51,192 nt of DNA. It comes from Candidatus Butyricicoccus stercorigallinarum. GTDB lineage: Bacteria; Bacillota; Clostridia; Oscillospirales; Butyricicoccaceae. The stretch spans positions 1 through 51,192 of the forward strand of contig DXIG01000072.1 in NCBI GenBank assembly GCA_019112985.1, given 5' to 3'. The translations under genes and the position numbers were made by a program. Below, piece after piece: positions 25,891 to 33,637 of this stretch. The notes beneath the pieces were generated by a model, which searched no databases, had not been told where the DNA came from, and saw only the letters and a program-made list of their open reading frames with translations. Each line of letters starts with the position of its first letter. The stretch's first letter is position 1.

Positions 25891-27417
25891 TTAGTCGAGC
25901 GGCTTCATGGTCGGGAACAGCAGCACGTCGCGGATGGACGCGCTGTCCGTCAGGAACATGACCAGACGGTCGATGCCCATACCCATGCCTCCCGTGGGCG
26001 GCATGCCGTATTCCAGCGCGCACAGGAAGTCCTCGTCCATCATATTCGCCTCGTCGTCGCCCGCGTTGCGCAGCTCCACCTGGCGCTCAAAGCGGCCGCG
26101 CTGATCGACCGGGTCGTTCAGCTCGGAGAACGCATTGCACAGCTCGCGGCCGTAGACAAAGCACTCGAAGCGCTCGGTCAGGCGCGGGTCGGACGGCTTG
26201 CGCTTGGCGAGCGGCGAAATCTCAACCGGGTAATCGGTGATAAACGTCGGCTGAATCAGGTTGTCCTCGACCTTCGCGTCGTAGACCATCGCCATCAGGT
26301 CGCCCCAGCTCTCCTTGCCCTTTTCCGGCTCGAAGCCCGCGGCCCTGACGGCCTCCAGCGCCTGCGCGCCGTCCATCGCCATGAAGTCCAGGCCGGTGTA
26401 CTGCTTGACGGCCTCCGCCATGGTCAGACGCTTCCAGCCGCGGGAGAAGTCCAGCTCGGTGCCCTGATAGGTCACCTTCGTCGTGCCGAGCACCTTTTCG
26501 CAGCAGTGGATGACCATGTCCTCGGTCAGGTCCATCATGCCCTGATAGTCGGTATACGCCTGATACACCTCGATGGTGGTAAATTCCGGGTTGTGCTTGG
26601 TGTCCATGCCCTCGTTGCGGAAGATGCGGCCGATCTCGTAGACGTTCTCCATGCCGCCGACGATCAGGCGCTTGAGGTGCAGCTCGGTCGCGATGCGCAT
26701 GTACATGTCGATGTCCAGCGCGTTGTGGTGCGTGATAAACGGGCGCGCCGCGGCGCCGCCCGGAATGGTGTTCAGACAGGGCGTCTCCACTTCCATAAAT
26801 CCGCGGCTGTCAAAGAAGTTTCGGATCTCGCGCACGATCTTCGAGCGGTTTTCAAACGTGCGGCGCACCTCCGGATTGACGATCAGATCAACATAGCGGC
26901 GGCGGTAGCGGATGTCGGTGTCCTTCAGGCCGTGCCACTTTTCCGGCAGCGGGCGCAGCGACTTGGACAGCAGCTCCAGGCTTTCCACGCGCACGGAGAT
27001 CTCGCCCTTCTGCGTGCGGAACACCTCGCCTTCGATGCCGATGATGTCGCCGATGTCGTACTTCTTGAACTGCTTGTACGCCTCCGTGCCCAGCAGGTCG
27101 CGCTTGACGCAAAGCTGGATGCGGCCGTAGCGGTCGGTGATGTCGGAGAACGTCAGCTTGCCCATGATGCGCTTGCTCATCATGCGGCCCGCCAGACGGA
27201 CGGTCTTGCCCTCCATCCCGTCAAAATTTCCGGTGATGTCGGTGGTGTAGTGCGTGCGGTCAAAGCGGACGCGCTGGAACGGGTCTTCCCCTGACTCCTG
27301 CATCGCCGCCAGCTTGGCTGTGCGAATGTCGTGCTCCTCCGACTCCGAACGAACCGGCTTGTTGAACTGCTTGCCCTGCTCCGGCGTCTGCTGCTCTGCG
27401 GTCAGGTTCTGTTCCAT
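25891..27417 (-). CDS. lysS: Lysyl-tRNA synthetase (class II)
   Basis: Charges tRNA-Lys. The 508-residue protein has an N-terminal OB-fold anticodon-binding domain ([20 protein letters not shown]). The class II motifs follow: motif 1 [16 protein letters not shown], motif 2 [22 protein letters not shown], and motif 3 [16 protein letters not shown]. The C-terminus [15 protein letters not shown] is typical. The ATG at 27417 is preceded by AGGAGG. It lies between greA and the broken ktrB; the greA-lysS order is widespread in Firmicutes. Confidence 0.97.
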   Translation of the reverse strand: MEQNLTAEQQTPEQGKQFNKPVRSESEEHDIRTAKLAAMQESGEDPFQRVRFDRTHYTTDITGNFDGMEGKTVRLAGRMMSKRIMGKLTFSDITDRYGRIQLCVKRDLLGTEAYKQFKKYDIGDIIGIEGEVFRTQKGEISVRVESLELLSKSLRPLPEKWHGLKDTDIRYRRRYVDLIVNPEVRRTFENRSKIVREIRNFFDSRGFMEVETPCLNTIPGGAAARPFITHHNALDIDMYMRIATELHLKRLIVGGMENVYEIGRIFRNEGMDTKHNPEFTTIEVYQAYTDYQGMMDLTEDMVIHCCEKVLGTTKVTYQGTELDFSRGWKRLTMAEAVKQYTGLDFMAMDGAQALEAVRAAGFEPEKGKESWGDLMAMVYDAKVEDNLIQPTFITDYPVEISPLAKRKPSDPRLTERFECFVYGRELCNAFSELNDPVDQRGRFERQVELRNAGDDEANMMDEDFLCALEYGMPPTGGMGMGIDRLVMFLTDSASIRDVLLFPTMKPLD

Positions 27418-27443
27418 GGTTTTCCTCCTCAATATATACAGTG

Positions 27444-27489
27444 CAAAAGGACTGTCCGCCCGCCGGTTCCGGCCGGGCAAACAGTCTTT
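27444..27489 (-). terminator. Terminator between greA and lysS
   Basis: A long imperfect stem with AAAGGACTGT pairing with ACAGTCTTT, plus an inner GCCCG/CGGGC stem. TTTTGC follows on the minus strand. It lies 14 bases past the greA stop and may attenuate read-through into lysS. Confidence 0.55.
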
Positions 27490-27502
27490 GCGCGCGTCAG
27501 TG

Positions 27503-27979
27503 TTACTTCGTAATCTGCGTGATCTTAAAGCGGACAGTGGTCTCGTTCGGCGCGAGAACCTCTACAATATCGCCGACCTTGTGGCCGAGCACCGCCTTGC
27601 CGAACGGGGATTCGTCGGAGATTTTGCCCTCCATCGGGTCCGCCTCCTGCGAGCCGACGAAGTGGTATTCCTCCTCCTCGTCAAACTCCAGATCGAGCAC
27701 GCGGAAGCGGCAGCCCGGGGACACCTCGTCCTTGGCGTACATGTCCTCCGAAATGATGACGGCGTTGGCGATGATGGTCTCCAGCTCCGCGATGCGGGAC
27801 GCCACCTTGCCCTGCTCGTTTTTCGCCTCGTCGTACTCGGCGTTTTCCGAAAGGTCGCCGAACGAGCGCGCCTCCTTGATCTGCTCCGCAACTTCCTGCA
27901 TGCGGACGGTTTTCAAATATTCCAGTTCATTTTTGAGCTTATCCAGATTCTCCTGTGTCAGCTTGAACTCCTGCTTCAT
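27503..27979 (-). CDS. greA: Transcription elongation factor GreA
   Basis: Rescues backtracked RNA polymerase by stimulating transcript cleavage through the secondary channel. The 158-residue protein has the N-terminal coiled coil ([20 protein letters not shown]) with the acidic tip in [18 protein letters not shown], and the C-terminal FKBP-like domain ([33 protein letters not shown]). Length and order are standard. GAGGAA lies before the ATG at 27979, and a perfect consensus promoter lies 56-84 bases upstream. Confidence 0.97.
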   Translation of the reverse strand: MKQEFKLTQENLDKLKNELEYLKTVRMQEVAEQIKEARSFGDLSENAEYDEAKNEQGKVASRIAELETIIANAVIISEDMYAKDEVSPGCRFRVLDLEFDEEEEYHFVGSQEADPMEGKISDESPFGKAVLGHKVGDIVEVLAPNETTVRFKITQITK

Positions 27980-28009
27980 GGCTGATTCCTCACAATATCG
28001 TACAAATTT

Positions 28010-28023
28010 TAGCACCTGTGCTA
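28010..28023. promoter_or_regulatory. 14-bp inverted repeat in the greA leader
   Basis: TAGCACCTGTGCTA is a 6+2+6 perfect inverted repeat starting about 11 bases downstream of the greA -10, so it overlaps the start of the transcript. It could be an operator or a small leader hairpin. Confidence 0.35.
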
Positions 28024-28034
28024 TATTACATCTC

Positions 28035-28063
28035 ATTATATAAATCCGTCTGTTTGATGTCAA
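28035..28063 (-). promoter_or_regulatory. Consensus sigma-A promoter of greA
   Basis: TTGACA (28058-28063), a 17-base spacer and TATAAT (28035-28040) on the minus strand. Confidence 0.9.
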
Positions 28064-28094
28064 GCACAGCTTTTTCGCCCCGCGCGAATTTTTC

Positions 28095-29288
28095 TCACGG
28101 GGTCACAGCGTCGAGCGCCGCCTGCAGCTGGTCGTCCTCGCTGTCCTCCAGCACCGCAAAGCGCGCCAGCTTGTCCTCGCTCAGGCTGACCGCGACATCC
28201 GGCGTGACGCCCTTGCCGATCAGGCTCTCCCCGTTCGGCGTGTAGTAGCAGTGGGTGGAGATGTTGAGGCAGCCGCCGCCCGAGAGCGGGAAGCTCTGCT
28301 GCGAGTAGCCCTTTCCGCAGGTCTGCTCGCCGACCACGACCGCCTTGCCGTATTCCTGTAACGCCGCCGCGAAAAACTCCGCCGCGCTGTACGAATCCTC
28401 GTTGACGAGAACCGCCATCGGCAGCGTGACCTCCTCCGCGTCCGAGGTGTACACCTCCCGGTCGCCGTCCCTGCTCTCCAGCGAGATGATGTCGCCCTCC
28501 GGCAGCAGCGCGTCGAGCGACTCGACCAGCGCGGTCAGCCGGCCGCCCGGGTTGTTGCGCAGGTCAAAAATCAGCGCCTGCGCGCCCTCCTCCAGCAGCT
28601 GCTCCAGCGCGTCGAGGAACTGCTCGTCCGTCTGGTCGGTGAACCGCTCGATGTACAGATAGCCGACGTCGTTCTCCAGCATGCGCGCGGTGACGTGAAT
28701 CTGCTCGTATTCCTGCCGCGTCACGGCGATGTCCGCCCGCTCCCCGGTCTGATAGGCGCGGACGGTCAGCGTGACCCGCTTGCCCTCCTCGCCGAGAATC
28801 GCGTCCACCGCGGATTCATAGCCGCCCAGCTCGTCGATCGTCTGGCCGTCGACGGCGGTGATGTCGTCATACGCCCCGATGCCCGCCTCCGCCGCGGGCG
28901 AGCCGAGCGCGACCGACTCCACGTGCAGCACCGTGCTTCCGTCGTCCTCTTTCTGCGCGCTGACCGTCACGCCGATGCCGATCGTGCTGTCCGCCGCCGT
29001 CTCCAGATAGCTCTGGTAGTATTCCTCTGTCATGTAGCTCGTCCAGCGGTCGCCCAGGCCGTCCGCATAGCCGGTCAACACATAATCGCGCACGTTGTCC
29101 ATGTCGTAGTCGCCGACAAACCGTCTGTCCACGATTGACTGCGCCTCCTCCAGCGCGGTGTAGATTTCCGACAGCGCGCCGCTCGGCCGCGCGAGCCCGT
29201 ACACCGCCAGTCCGGTCACCAGGCTGCACGTCGCAGCCGCCATCGCGCCCACGGCGGCCGCGCGCCGGAGCGATACTGTATGTTTCAT
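28095..29288 (-). CDS. S41-family C-terminal processing peptidase
   Basis: A membrane-anchored serine protease of the CtpA/CtpB group, acting outside the cytosol on protein C-termini. The 397-residue protein has an N-terminal TM/signal segment (AAAVGAMAAATCSLVTGLAV) and the S41 N-terminal helices (VDRRFVGDYDMDNVRDYVLTGYADGLGDRWTSY split over residues 53-85). A PDZ domain spans roughly 101-185 (SPAAEAGIGAYDDITAVDG). The protease core has FDLRNNPGG, the nucleophile Ser301 in DSYSAAEFF and the general base Lys326 in TCGKGYSQ. GAGAGGAGC precedes the ATG. A hairpin at 29304-29330 (GTCCGGC/GCCGGAC) lies in its leader. Confidence 0.94.
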   Translation of the reverse strand: MKHTVSLRRAAAVGAMAAATCSLVTGLAVYGLARPSGALSEIYTALEEAQSIVDRRFVGDYDMDNVRDYVLTGYADGLGDRWTSYMTEEYYQSYLETAADSTIGIGVTVSAQKEDDGSTVLHVESVALGSPAAEAGIGAYDDITAVDGQTIDELGGYESAVDAILGEEGKRVTLTVRAYQTGERADIAVTRQEYEQIHVTARMLENDVGYLYIERFTDQTDEQFLDALEQLLEEGAQALIFDLRNNPGGRLTALVESLDALLPEGDIISLESRDGDREVYTSDAEEVTLPMAVLVNEDSYSAAEFFAAALQEYGKAVVVGEQTCGKGYSQQSFPLSGGGCLNISTHCYYTPNGESLIGKGVTPDVAVSLSEDKLARFAVLEDSEDDQLQAALDAVTP

Positions 29289-29335
29289 CGCAAGCTCCTC
29301 TCTGTCCGGCCTTTGGGGGTTCCGCCGGACGCACT

Positions 29336-29367
29336 ATAAAAAGAATACCGCAGGACAAAGCCTGCGG
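29336..29367 (-). terminator. Terminator after the 30-codon membrane peptide gene
   Basis: CCGCAGG (29348-29354) pairs with CCTGCGG (29361-29367) with a 6-base loop. A T-rich tail (TATTCTTTTTAT) follows on the minus strand. It ends the regulator/small-peptide transcript before the S41 peptidase gene. Confidence 0.8.
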
Positions 29368-29408
29368 CAACTGTTTTTTCGCGTGTTCACAAAACGATCG
29401 GTTTTTGG

Positions 29409-29501
29409 TCACAAAAGGACGGACAGCGAGCTGAGCAGCATGAGCAGCGCCAGCAGCAGCGCGACGACGGCGACAATGCGTTTTGTGGTGGTGGGTTTCA
29501 T
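29409..29501 (-). CDS. 30-residue single-TM peptide, Prli42/DUF4044-like
   Basis: A very small ORF read as MKPTTTKRIVAVVALLLALL followed by MLLSSLSVLL. It has a short basic N-terminus (KPTTTKR), a hydrophobic helix, and a serine/leucine end at the membrane exit. This is the layout and size of Prli42 (stressosome-associated membrane miniprotein of Listeria) and of DUF4044 proteins of Clostridia, which are about 30 residues. AGGAG lies upstream, although 14 bases from the ATG. A strong terminator follows within 45 bases and the gene sits 24 bases after the regulator gene, which supports real expression. The family assignment is from length and composition and is tentative. Confidence 0.55.
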   Translation of the reverse strand: MKPTTTKRIVAVVALLLALLMLLSSLSVLL

Positions 29502-29524
29502 CAATTTGGTGTCAACTCCTGTGA

Positions 29525-30622
29525 TTACGGCTGAACGCGGCCGGTTTCGCGCGAAGCCAGGTATTTGCGAACCATAAGGGCGACCTTAAAGACGATGGCA
29601 TGATCGAACTCCCGCAGATCCAGGCCGGTCAGCTTTTTGATCTTCTCCAGGCGGTAGACCAGCGTGTTTCTGTGGACGAACAGCTTGCGCGATGTTTCGG
29701 AAACGTTCAAATTGTTTTCAAAGAACTTCTGGATGGTGAACAGGGTCTCCTGATCGAGCGCGTCGATCGAGCCCTTTTTGAAGATTTCGCTGAGGAACAT
29801 CTCGCACAGCGTCGTGGGCAGCTGATAGATCAGGCGGCCGAGGCCGAGGTTTTCGTAATTGACGATGGTTTTCTCGTCTTCAAAGACCATGCCGACTTCC
29901 AGCGCGACCTGCGCCTCCTTGTACGACTTGGCGATGTCCTTGAGCTGCGTGGCCACCGTGCCGATGCCGATCAGGCACTTGATTTGCAGCTCGTTTTCCA
30001 GCGTCTGCTCCACGCCTCTTGCGACCTTGTACAGCTCCTTGACGTCCGTCGTCGCCTTGACTTCCTTGACGAGCACGACGTCCGTCTCGTTGATGTGCAG
30101 CACAAAGTCCTTCTGCTTATCCGGGAACAGGCCCTGAATGACGTCGAGCGCGGCCACGTCCGCGTGCTCCTCCTGGCGGATCAGGAAAACGGCGCGCGGC
30201 ACATCTCCTTCAAAGTGCAGCTCGCGCGACTTGATATAGATATCGCCCGGAAGAATGTTATCCATGATGATATTCTTGACGAAGGTCGCCTTGTCGTGCT
30301 TTTCATCGTACAGCGTCTTGATGTTGCTGATGGCGATGGTGGCCATCGCGCAGATGCCGCGGGCGGTTTCGTCCTCGCCGTGCACGAACACCGCGTACTC
30401 AAAGCGGGTGGCGCGGTCCGCGACCGGGCGGTAGGTATAGCCGCCGAAGCGGATCATATCGCCGACATAGGACAGCTCCGCCGCCGCATCCTCCCGCATT
30501 TCGCCGATGCGCTTGAGATCGGTGCAGGCGACGACCGCGCCGCTGGCGTTGATGATGCCGATCGTGCGATCCACCGCTTCCTTCATCTGTAAAATAATCG
30601 ATTGAAACATTCTTGATGCCAT
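29525..30622 (-). CDS. CdaR/PucR-type transcriptional regulator
   Basis: A 365-residue regulator. The N-terminal region (MFQSIILQMKEAVDRTIGIINASGAVVACTD over about 30 residues) resembles the sugar-diacid recognition domain of CdaR. The middle has a GGDEF-like fold region seen in CdaR proteins (KCLIGIGTVATQLKDIAKSYKEAQVALEVG). The C-terminal PucR-type helix-turn-helix is unmistakable: FFENNLNVSETSRKLFVHRN then TLVYRLEKIKKLTGLDLRE. The ligand is unknown, and no sugar-acid genes are near. A 16-bp palindrome overlapping its own promoter suggests autoregulation. The ATG at 30622 is used; one at 30610 is an alternative. Confidence 0.88.
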   Translation of the reverse strand: MASRMFQSIILQMKEAVDRTIGIINASGAVVACTDLKRIGEMREDAAAELSYVGDMIRFGGYTYRPVADRATRFEYAVFVHGEDETARGICAMATIAISNIKTLYDEKHDKATFVKNIIMDNILPGDIYIKSRELHFEGDVPRAVFLIRQEEHADVAALDVIQGLFPDKQKDFVLHINETDVVLVKEVKATTDVKELYKVARGVEQTLENELQIKCLIGIGTVATQLKDIAKSYKEAQVALEVGMVFEDEKTIVNYENLGLGRLIYQLPTTLCEMFLSEIFKKGSIDALDQETLFTIQKFFENNLNVSETSRKLFVHRNTLVYRLEKIKKLTGLDLREFDHAIVFKVALMVRKYLASRETGRVQP

Positions 30623-30730
30623 CTTTCTTTCACCCTTCTCTTACGATCAATTCTCCGCCCGCGCGTCTTCACCGCCCGCACAGGCAGAAACATTACCAAT
30701 CTATCTGTCGCTCTTTTGTTCATTTCATTC

Positions 30731-30759
30731 ATTATAACACAAATCGACAGAAATTTGTA
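30731..30759 (-). promoter_or_regulatory. Promoter of the CdaR-type regulator
   Basis: TATAAT at 30731-30736 with an extended TGT before it, and a weak -35 TACAAA at 30754-30759 (17-base spacer) on the minus strand. The transcript leader is about 100 bases. Confidence 0.6.
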
Positions 30760-30766
30760 CAAATTT
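30751..30766. promoter_or_regulatory. Candidate operator, 16-bp perfect palindrome
   Basis: AAATTTGTACAAATTT is its own reverse complement and covers the -35 of the regulator promoter. The core TTGTACAA recurs at 31607-31614, where it forms the -35 of the pseudouridine synthase promoter. This suggests a shared regulator binding site, possibly of the CdaR-type protein itself. Confidence 0.4.
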
Positions 30767-30827
30767 TTTTGCGATTCTTTGTGAATTTTCCCCTATGTAA
30801 CCTTTGGAGGAAACCAGCGCCGCGGAT

Positions 30828-31556
30828 TCAGTTCCGACCCGCGCGCAGCAGGTCAATTTCGTCCTGCCGCAGCGGCCGCCACTGCCCCGGCGCCAGCGCC
30901 GGATCGAGCGCGAGCGGACCCTCCGCAACCCGCCGCAGCGTCACAACCGGCGCGCCGCGCGCGGCGAGCATGCGCCGCACCTGATGGTATTTGCCCTCGC
31001 ACACGGTGACGGTCACCTGCGACCGGCCGCCGCGCACCGCGCGGATCTCCAGACCCGCCGGGCGGCACACCGTGCCGTCGCGCAGTGTGAGACCCGCCGC
31101 AAAGGCGTCGATATCCGCCTGTCCGAGCGCGCCGTCCGTCTCCGCTTCGTACACCTTCTGCACCTGATGGCGGGGCGAGGTGAGCGCATGGCTGAGCGCG
31201 CCGTCGTCGGTCAGCAGCAGCAGACCGGAGGTGTCCTTGTCCAGCCGGCCCACCGGGAACACACCGCGCGCGCGGTATTCCTCCGGCAGCAGATCGAGCA
31301 CGGTCTGCTGCGACCGGTCCTCCGTCGCGGACAGAACGCCGGGCGGCTTGTGCAGCATGAGATAGACGTGCGCCTGATAGCCCACCGGCCTGCCGCGAAA
31401 GGTGAGGCGGCTCTGTTCCGGATCGATTTTGCGCGAGACGTCGCGGCACGTCTCGCCGTCCACAGTGATGCCGCCGCTTCTGGCCTCGGCCGCCGCTTCC
31501 CTGCGGGAGCACACGCCCATGTTGGAAAGAATTTTGTCAATCCGCTGCAACGGCAT
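30828..31556 (-). CDS. RsuA/RluB-family rRNA pseudouridine synthase
   Basis: Isomerises a specific uridine in ribosomal RNA to pseudouridine. The 242-residue protein has an N-terminal S4 RNA-binding domain (QRIDKILSNMGVCSRREA). The catalytic core includes LMLHKPPGVLSAT, GVFPVGRLDKDTSGLLLLTD (catalytic Asp in GRLDxDTSG), KVYEAE and GKYHQVRRMLAARGAPV. The short form and sequence fit RsuA (16S position 516) better than RluB, but I leave the symbol open. The ATG at 31556 has GGGAGG upstream; the longer in-frame reading crosses the promoter. Confidence 0.92.
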   Translation of the reverse strand: MPLQRIDKILSNMGVCSRREAAAEARSGGITVDGETCRDVSRKIDPEQSRLTFRGRPVGYQAHVYLMLHKPPGVLSATEDRSQQTVLDLLPEEYRARGVFPVGRLDKDTSGLLLLTDDGALSHALTSPRHQVQKVYEAETDGALGQADIDAFAAGLTLRDGTVCRPAGLEIRAVRGGRSQVTVTVCEGKYHQVRRMLAARGAPVVTLRRVAEGPLALDPALAPGQWRPLRQDEIDLLRAGRN

Positions 31557-31585
31557 GCGGGCGCCTCCCTTCACAGTTTTTCCCC

Positions 31586-31614
31586 ATTGTATCACTTTTG
31601 TGACATTTGTACAA
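31586..31614 (-). promoter_or_regulatory. Promoter of the pseudouridine synthase gene
   Basis: TTGTAC (31609-31614), a 17-base spacer and TACAAT (31586-31591) on the minus strand, with TG one base before the -10. The spacer contains the inverted repeat GTCAC-AAAA-GTGAT (31591-31604). Confidence 0.75.
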
Positions 31615-31631
31615 GAGCCATTTGCAAAATT

Positions 31632-31662
31632 GTAAAAGCAGGCGGAGTGGTTCGCCTGCTTT
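31632..31662 (-). terminator. Terminator after the DUF4830 gene
   Basis: A perfect 10-bp stem, AAAGCAGGCG (31635-31644) with CGCCTGCTTT (31653-31662), followed by TTTTAC on the minus strand. Confidence 0.8.
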
Positions 31663-31698
31663 GTCGTCAAAAGTAGCAAATATGTGTGATTTTCTCCG

Positions 31699-32259
31699 TC
31701 AATTGTCCGCCGCTTCTTCTGTCGTATTTGTGGAATCTGTCTCGGACGACGGGTGATCCATCAGGCCGCGTGTGAACCCGCCGTCGGTTTTCAGGGAGGA
31801 AATATCCCCTGCGACGACATGGCCGCGGTAGATCAGCAGCTCCGCGATCACCTCCTCGCCGTCCGGGTAGTTGGTGACGGCATAGGTGACCTGCTTGACG
31901 CGCTTGCCCTTGAGCCGTTCGAGGTCAAAGCCCTGTCTGGCCTGCAAGTCGGCGTAGGTCTGATACGCCTCGTCAAATTCCTCCGGGATGATGACCTCCC
32001 GGATCGTGCCCGACGAGGCATCCACCTCCCAGCCGCAGGCGCGCAGATAGGCCATCCGCTGCTCGTTGGTCAGCGCCAGTGTGGACGTCGTCTCCGCGCT
32101 CTGCTCCGCCGAACCGGCGGCCGTTTCGCCCCGCGTGCCCAGCGCCGCCACATCGCCCGCCAGCCCGGCCGCCGCGCCCACCGCCAGCAGAATCGCCGCC
32201 AGCGCCGCTGCGCCCAGCGCCAGCTTTCGTTTGGAAAGTTTCGCCGTGATGATAAACAT
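31699..32259 (-). CDS. DUF4830-domain membrane-anchored protein
   Basis: A 186-residue protein with a basic N-terminus and one TM/signal segment (LALGAAALAAILLAVGAAAG), then a low-complexity alanine/threonine linker. The C-terminal domain matches DUF4830 of Clostridia: TNEQRMAYLRACGWEVDASS, IREVIIPEEFDEAYQTYADL, QARQGFDLERLKGKRVKQVT and a VVAGDISS strand. The function of DUF4830 is unknown; the domain is predicted to face the outside. The start is set at the ATG of MFIITAKLSKRK. A terminator follows; no clear promoter was seen in the repeat-rich region upstream. Confidence 0.83.
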   Translation of the reverse strand: MFIITAKLSKRKLALGAAALAAILLAVGAAAGLAGDVAALGTRGETAAGSAEQSAETTSTLALTNEQRMAYLRACGWEVDASSGTIREVIIPEEFDEAYQTYADLQARQGFDLERLKGKRVKQVTYAVTNYPDGEEVIAELLIYRGHVVAGDISSLKTDGGFTRGLMDHPSSETDSTNTTEEAADN

Positions 32260-32330
32260 AAAGGTCCCGCTCCTCGCCGTCAGATGTATCTGGTACAACC
32301 TATGTGGCGGCGGCGCGTCCTATTCCTCCC

Positions 32331-32444
32331 GCTTTTCTTTGCGAAAAGAAAAGCGGGGCAAAAGAAACGATTCCGCGCTCCCGCTCCGCTTTTCTTTACA
32401 GAAAGAAAAGCTTGGCAAAAGAAATGATCCCGCGCTCCCGCGCG
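32331..32444. repeat. Two tandem 57-bp repeats with internal hairpins
   Basis: Units at 32331-32387 and 32388-32444 share GCTTTTCTTT, then AAAGAAAAGC, GGCAAAAGAAA and CCGCGCTCCCG, and differ at roughly ten positions. Each can fold as CTTTTCTTT against AAAGAAAAG. This motif is a familiar intergenic repeat in high-GC Clostridia and gives rise to spurious short reading frames. Confidence 0.7.
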
Positions 32445-32452
32445 CGACCCGG

Positions 32453-32478
32453 AAGCCCGGACAAACGCGTCCGGGCTT
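32453..32478. repeat. Isolated 10-bp perfect hairpin
   Basis: AAGCCCGGAC pairs with GTCCGGGCTT around a 6-base loop. Neither side has a T run, so it is not a convincing terminator. It belongs to the repeat-rich gap 32260-32851, which has no supported gene. Confidence 0.5.
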
Positions 32479-32566
32479 TGGCTTGGTCTGGCGGGAAAAC
32501 GCCGCTTTGCTGGTTCACTGCAAAAGCTTCCCTTATAAAGCATTATTTTACAGACACGGCACCAAA

Positions 32567-32712
32567 GCCTCCCTTGTGTAAAGGGAGGTGTCACGGCTCC
32601 GCCGTGACGGAGGGATTGAAACACAGGCGAAACAGCCTTCGCGTAATCTCGAAGATACAACAAACAATCCCTCCCTCAGCTTCGCTGACAGCTCCCGTTG
32701 CACAAGGGAGCC
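32567..32712. mobile_element. 146-bp MITE-like palindromic element
   Basis: The left 52 bases (GCCTCCCTTGTG...GGAGGGATTG) and the reverse complement of the right end (GGCTCCCTTGTG...GGAGGGATTG) are clearly homologous, giving long imperfect terminal inverted repeats around a core of about 45 bases. Internal hairpins are TCACGGC/GCCGTGA at 32591-32607 and TCAGC/GCTGA at 32676-32688. No transposase is encoded. The same family (GCCGTGACGGAGGGATTG ends) is known as a dispersed intergenic repeat in many gut Clostridia. Confidence 0.75.
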
Positions 32713-32763
32713 ATGCCCTCCCGCGCCGGAGGGATGGAACCACATCCAACTCCTTTTTCGCCG

Positions 32764-32788
32764 CAAAAAAGCATGGCCGAAGCCATGC
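32764..32788 (-). terminator. Terminator after the alpha/beta hydrolase gene
   Basis: A perfect 7-bp stem GCATGGC/GCCATGC with a 4-base loop, followed by six or more T on the minus strand. Confidence 0.88.
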
Positions 32789-32851
32789 CTTTCCCAAAAG
32801 TCCGTGTGTCCGTTTTCCGCGTCCCGCCGTCCGGCCGGGGCGCTTTTTGCG

Positions 32852-33526
32852 TCATGTATCGCCGCCCTCCGCGCGCACGCGCGAGCAGAACTGAAAAATA
32901 TCGCTGCACACCGCGAGCACCGCGCGGCTGGTCAGCACGTCGTGTCCGCCCTCGGGATAGAAGCGCAGCCGCTTGTCCGGCATGTGCAGCTGCTTGAACA
33001 GCTCGTCCGCGTTTTCCGGGCTGCACACGCAGTCGTCCATCGTCTGCAACACCAGCGCCGGGCAGCGCGCGCCCTGCATCCCGCGCTCCCGCGTTTCCTC
33101 CGCCAGACGGCGCAGCTGCCGCCGTCCGCGCGGCTGCTGGAGCAGGCCGTGCATGCGCGATTTCAGATCCGCGTCAAAGATGCGGTCGCGTTCCTTCCCG
33201 CTGCGCGGGCGTGCGGTCGGGGTGTTGACAAAGACAATCGCCGCCGGGTTCAGGTCGAGCAGGTGAATCAGCAGCATACCGCCGAGCGACAGCCCGATCA
33301 GCGCAATGCGGCGGTACTGCTTGCGCAGGGCGAGATATTCCATACGGATGCCGTGAACCCAGTGTTCCGATTCAATCCGCAGCGGTTGTGTTCCGGAGGG
33401 CGTGGTCAGGAACGCATCGATGCCGCTGTCGCGCAGATGATCGCGCAAAATAACGCCGGACTGGTAGCCCGCGCCAAAGCCGCTGATAATCAGACAGCAA
33501 AAATCCTGTTTTGTTTCATTCGGCAC
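32852..33526 (-). CDS. Alpha/beta hydrolase, esterase-like
   Basis: A 224-residue single-domain alpha/beta hydrolase. The N-terminal strand LIISGFGAGYQSGVIL resembles the oxyanion region. The nucleophile elbow is ALIGLSLGGMLLI (GxSxG), a likely catalytic Asp is in VLQTMDDCVCSPENAD, and the His is in RFYPEGGHDVLTS. This is the layout of carboxylesterase/monoacylglycerol-lipase relatives; the substrate cannot be predicted. The start is a GTG at 33526 with GGAGG about 12 bases upstream. It is a single-gene unit with a terminator; its leader contains a terminator-like hairpin (33578-33615). Confidence 0.85.
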   Translation of the reverse strand: MPNETKQDFCCLIISGFGAGYQSGVILRDHLRDSGIDAFLTTPSGTQPLRIESEHWVHGIRMEYLALRKQYRRIALIGLSLGGMLLIHLLDLNPAAIVFVNTPTARPRSGKERDRIFDADLKSRMHGLLQQPRGRRQLRRLAEETRERGMQGARCPALVLQTMDDCVCSPENADELFKQLHMPDKRLRFYPEGGHDVLTSRAVLAVCSDIFQFCSRVRAEGGDT

Positions 33527-33577
33527 AGTTGGTCTTCCTCCACATATAAATTCAAAAATTCAGTGCGCGTGCCGCGC

Positions 33578-33615
33578 AAAAAACGGGACATACCCGGCGC
33601 GCCGCTGGGTATGTC
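33578..33615 (-). terminator. Terminator-like hairpin inside the hydrolase leader (possible attenuator)
   Basis: A 9-bp perfect stem, GACATACCC (33587-33595) with GGGTATGTC (33607-33615), is followed by CCGTTTTTT on the minus strand. It lies between the likely promoter (33629-33637) and the GTG at 33526. There is no gene on this strand upstream that it could terminate. Confidence 0.6.
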
Positions 33616-33628
33616 ATTCCGCAATTCT

Positions 33629-33637
33629 ATTGTAGCA
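33629..33637 (-). promoter_or_regulatory. Extended -10 promoter for the hydrolase gene
   Basis: TGCTACAAT on the minus strand (TGn plus TACAAT at 33629-33634). No good -35 is visible. The rest of the gap 33527-34026 contains no reading frame I would defend as a gene. Confidence 0.5.

Noticed and set aside
32280..33026. Several short frames on both strands in the repeat region
   Set aside because: They translate the 57-bp tandem repeats and the MITE-like element; such frames are known spurious products of these repeats.
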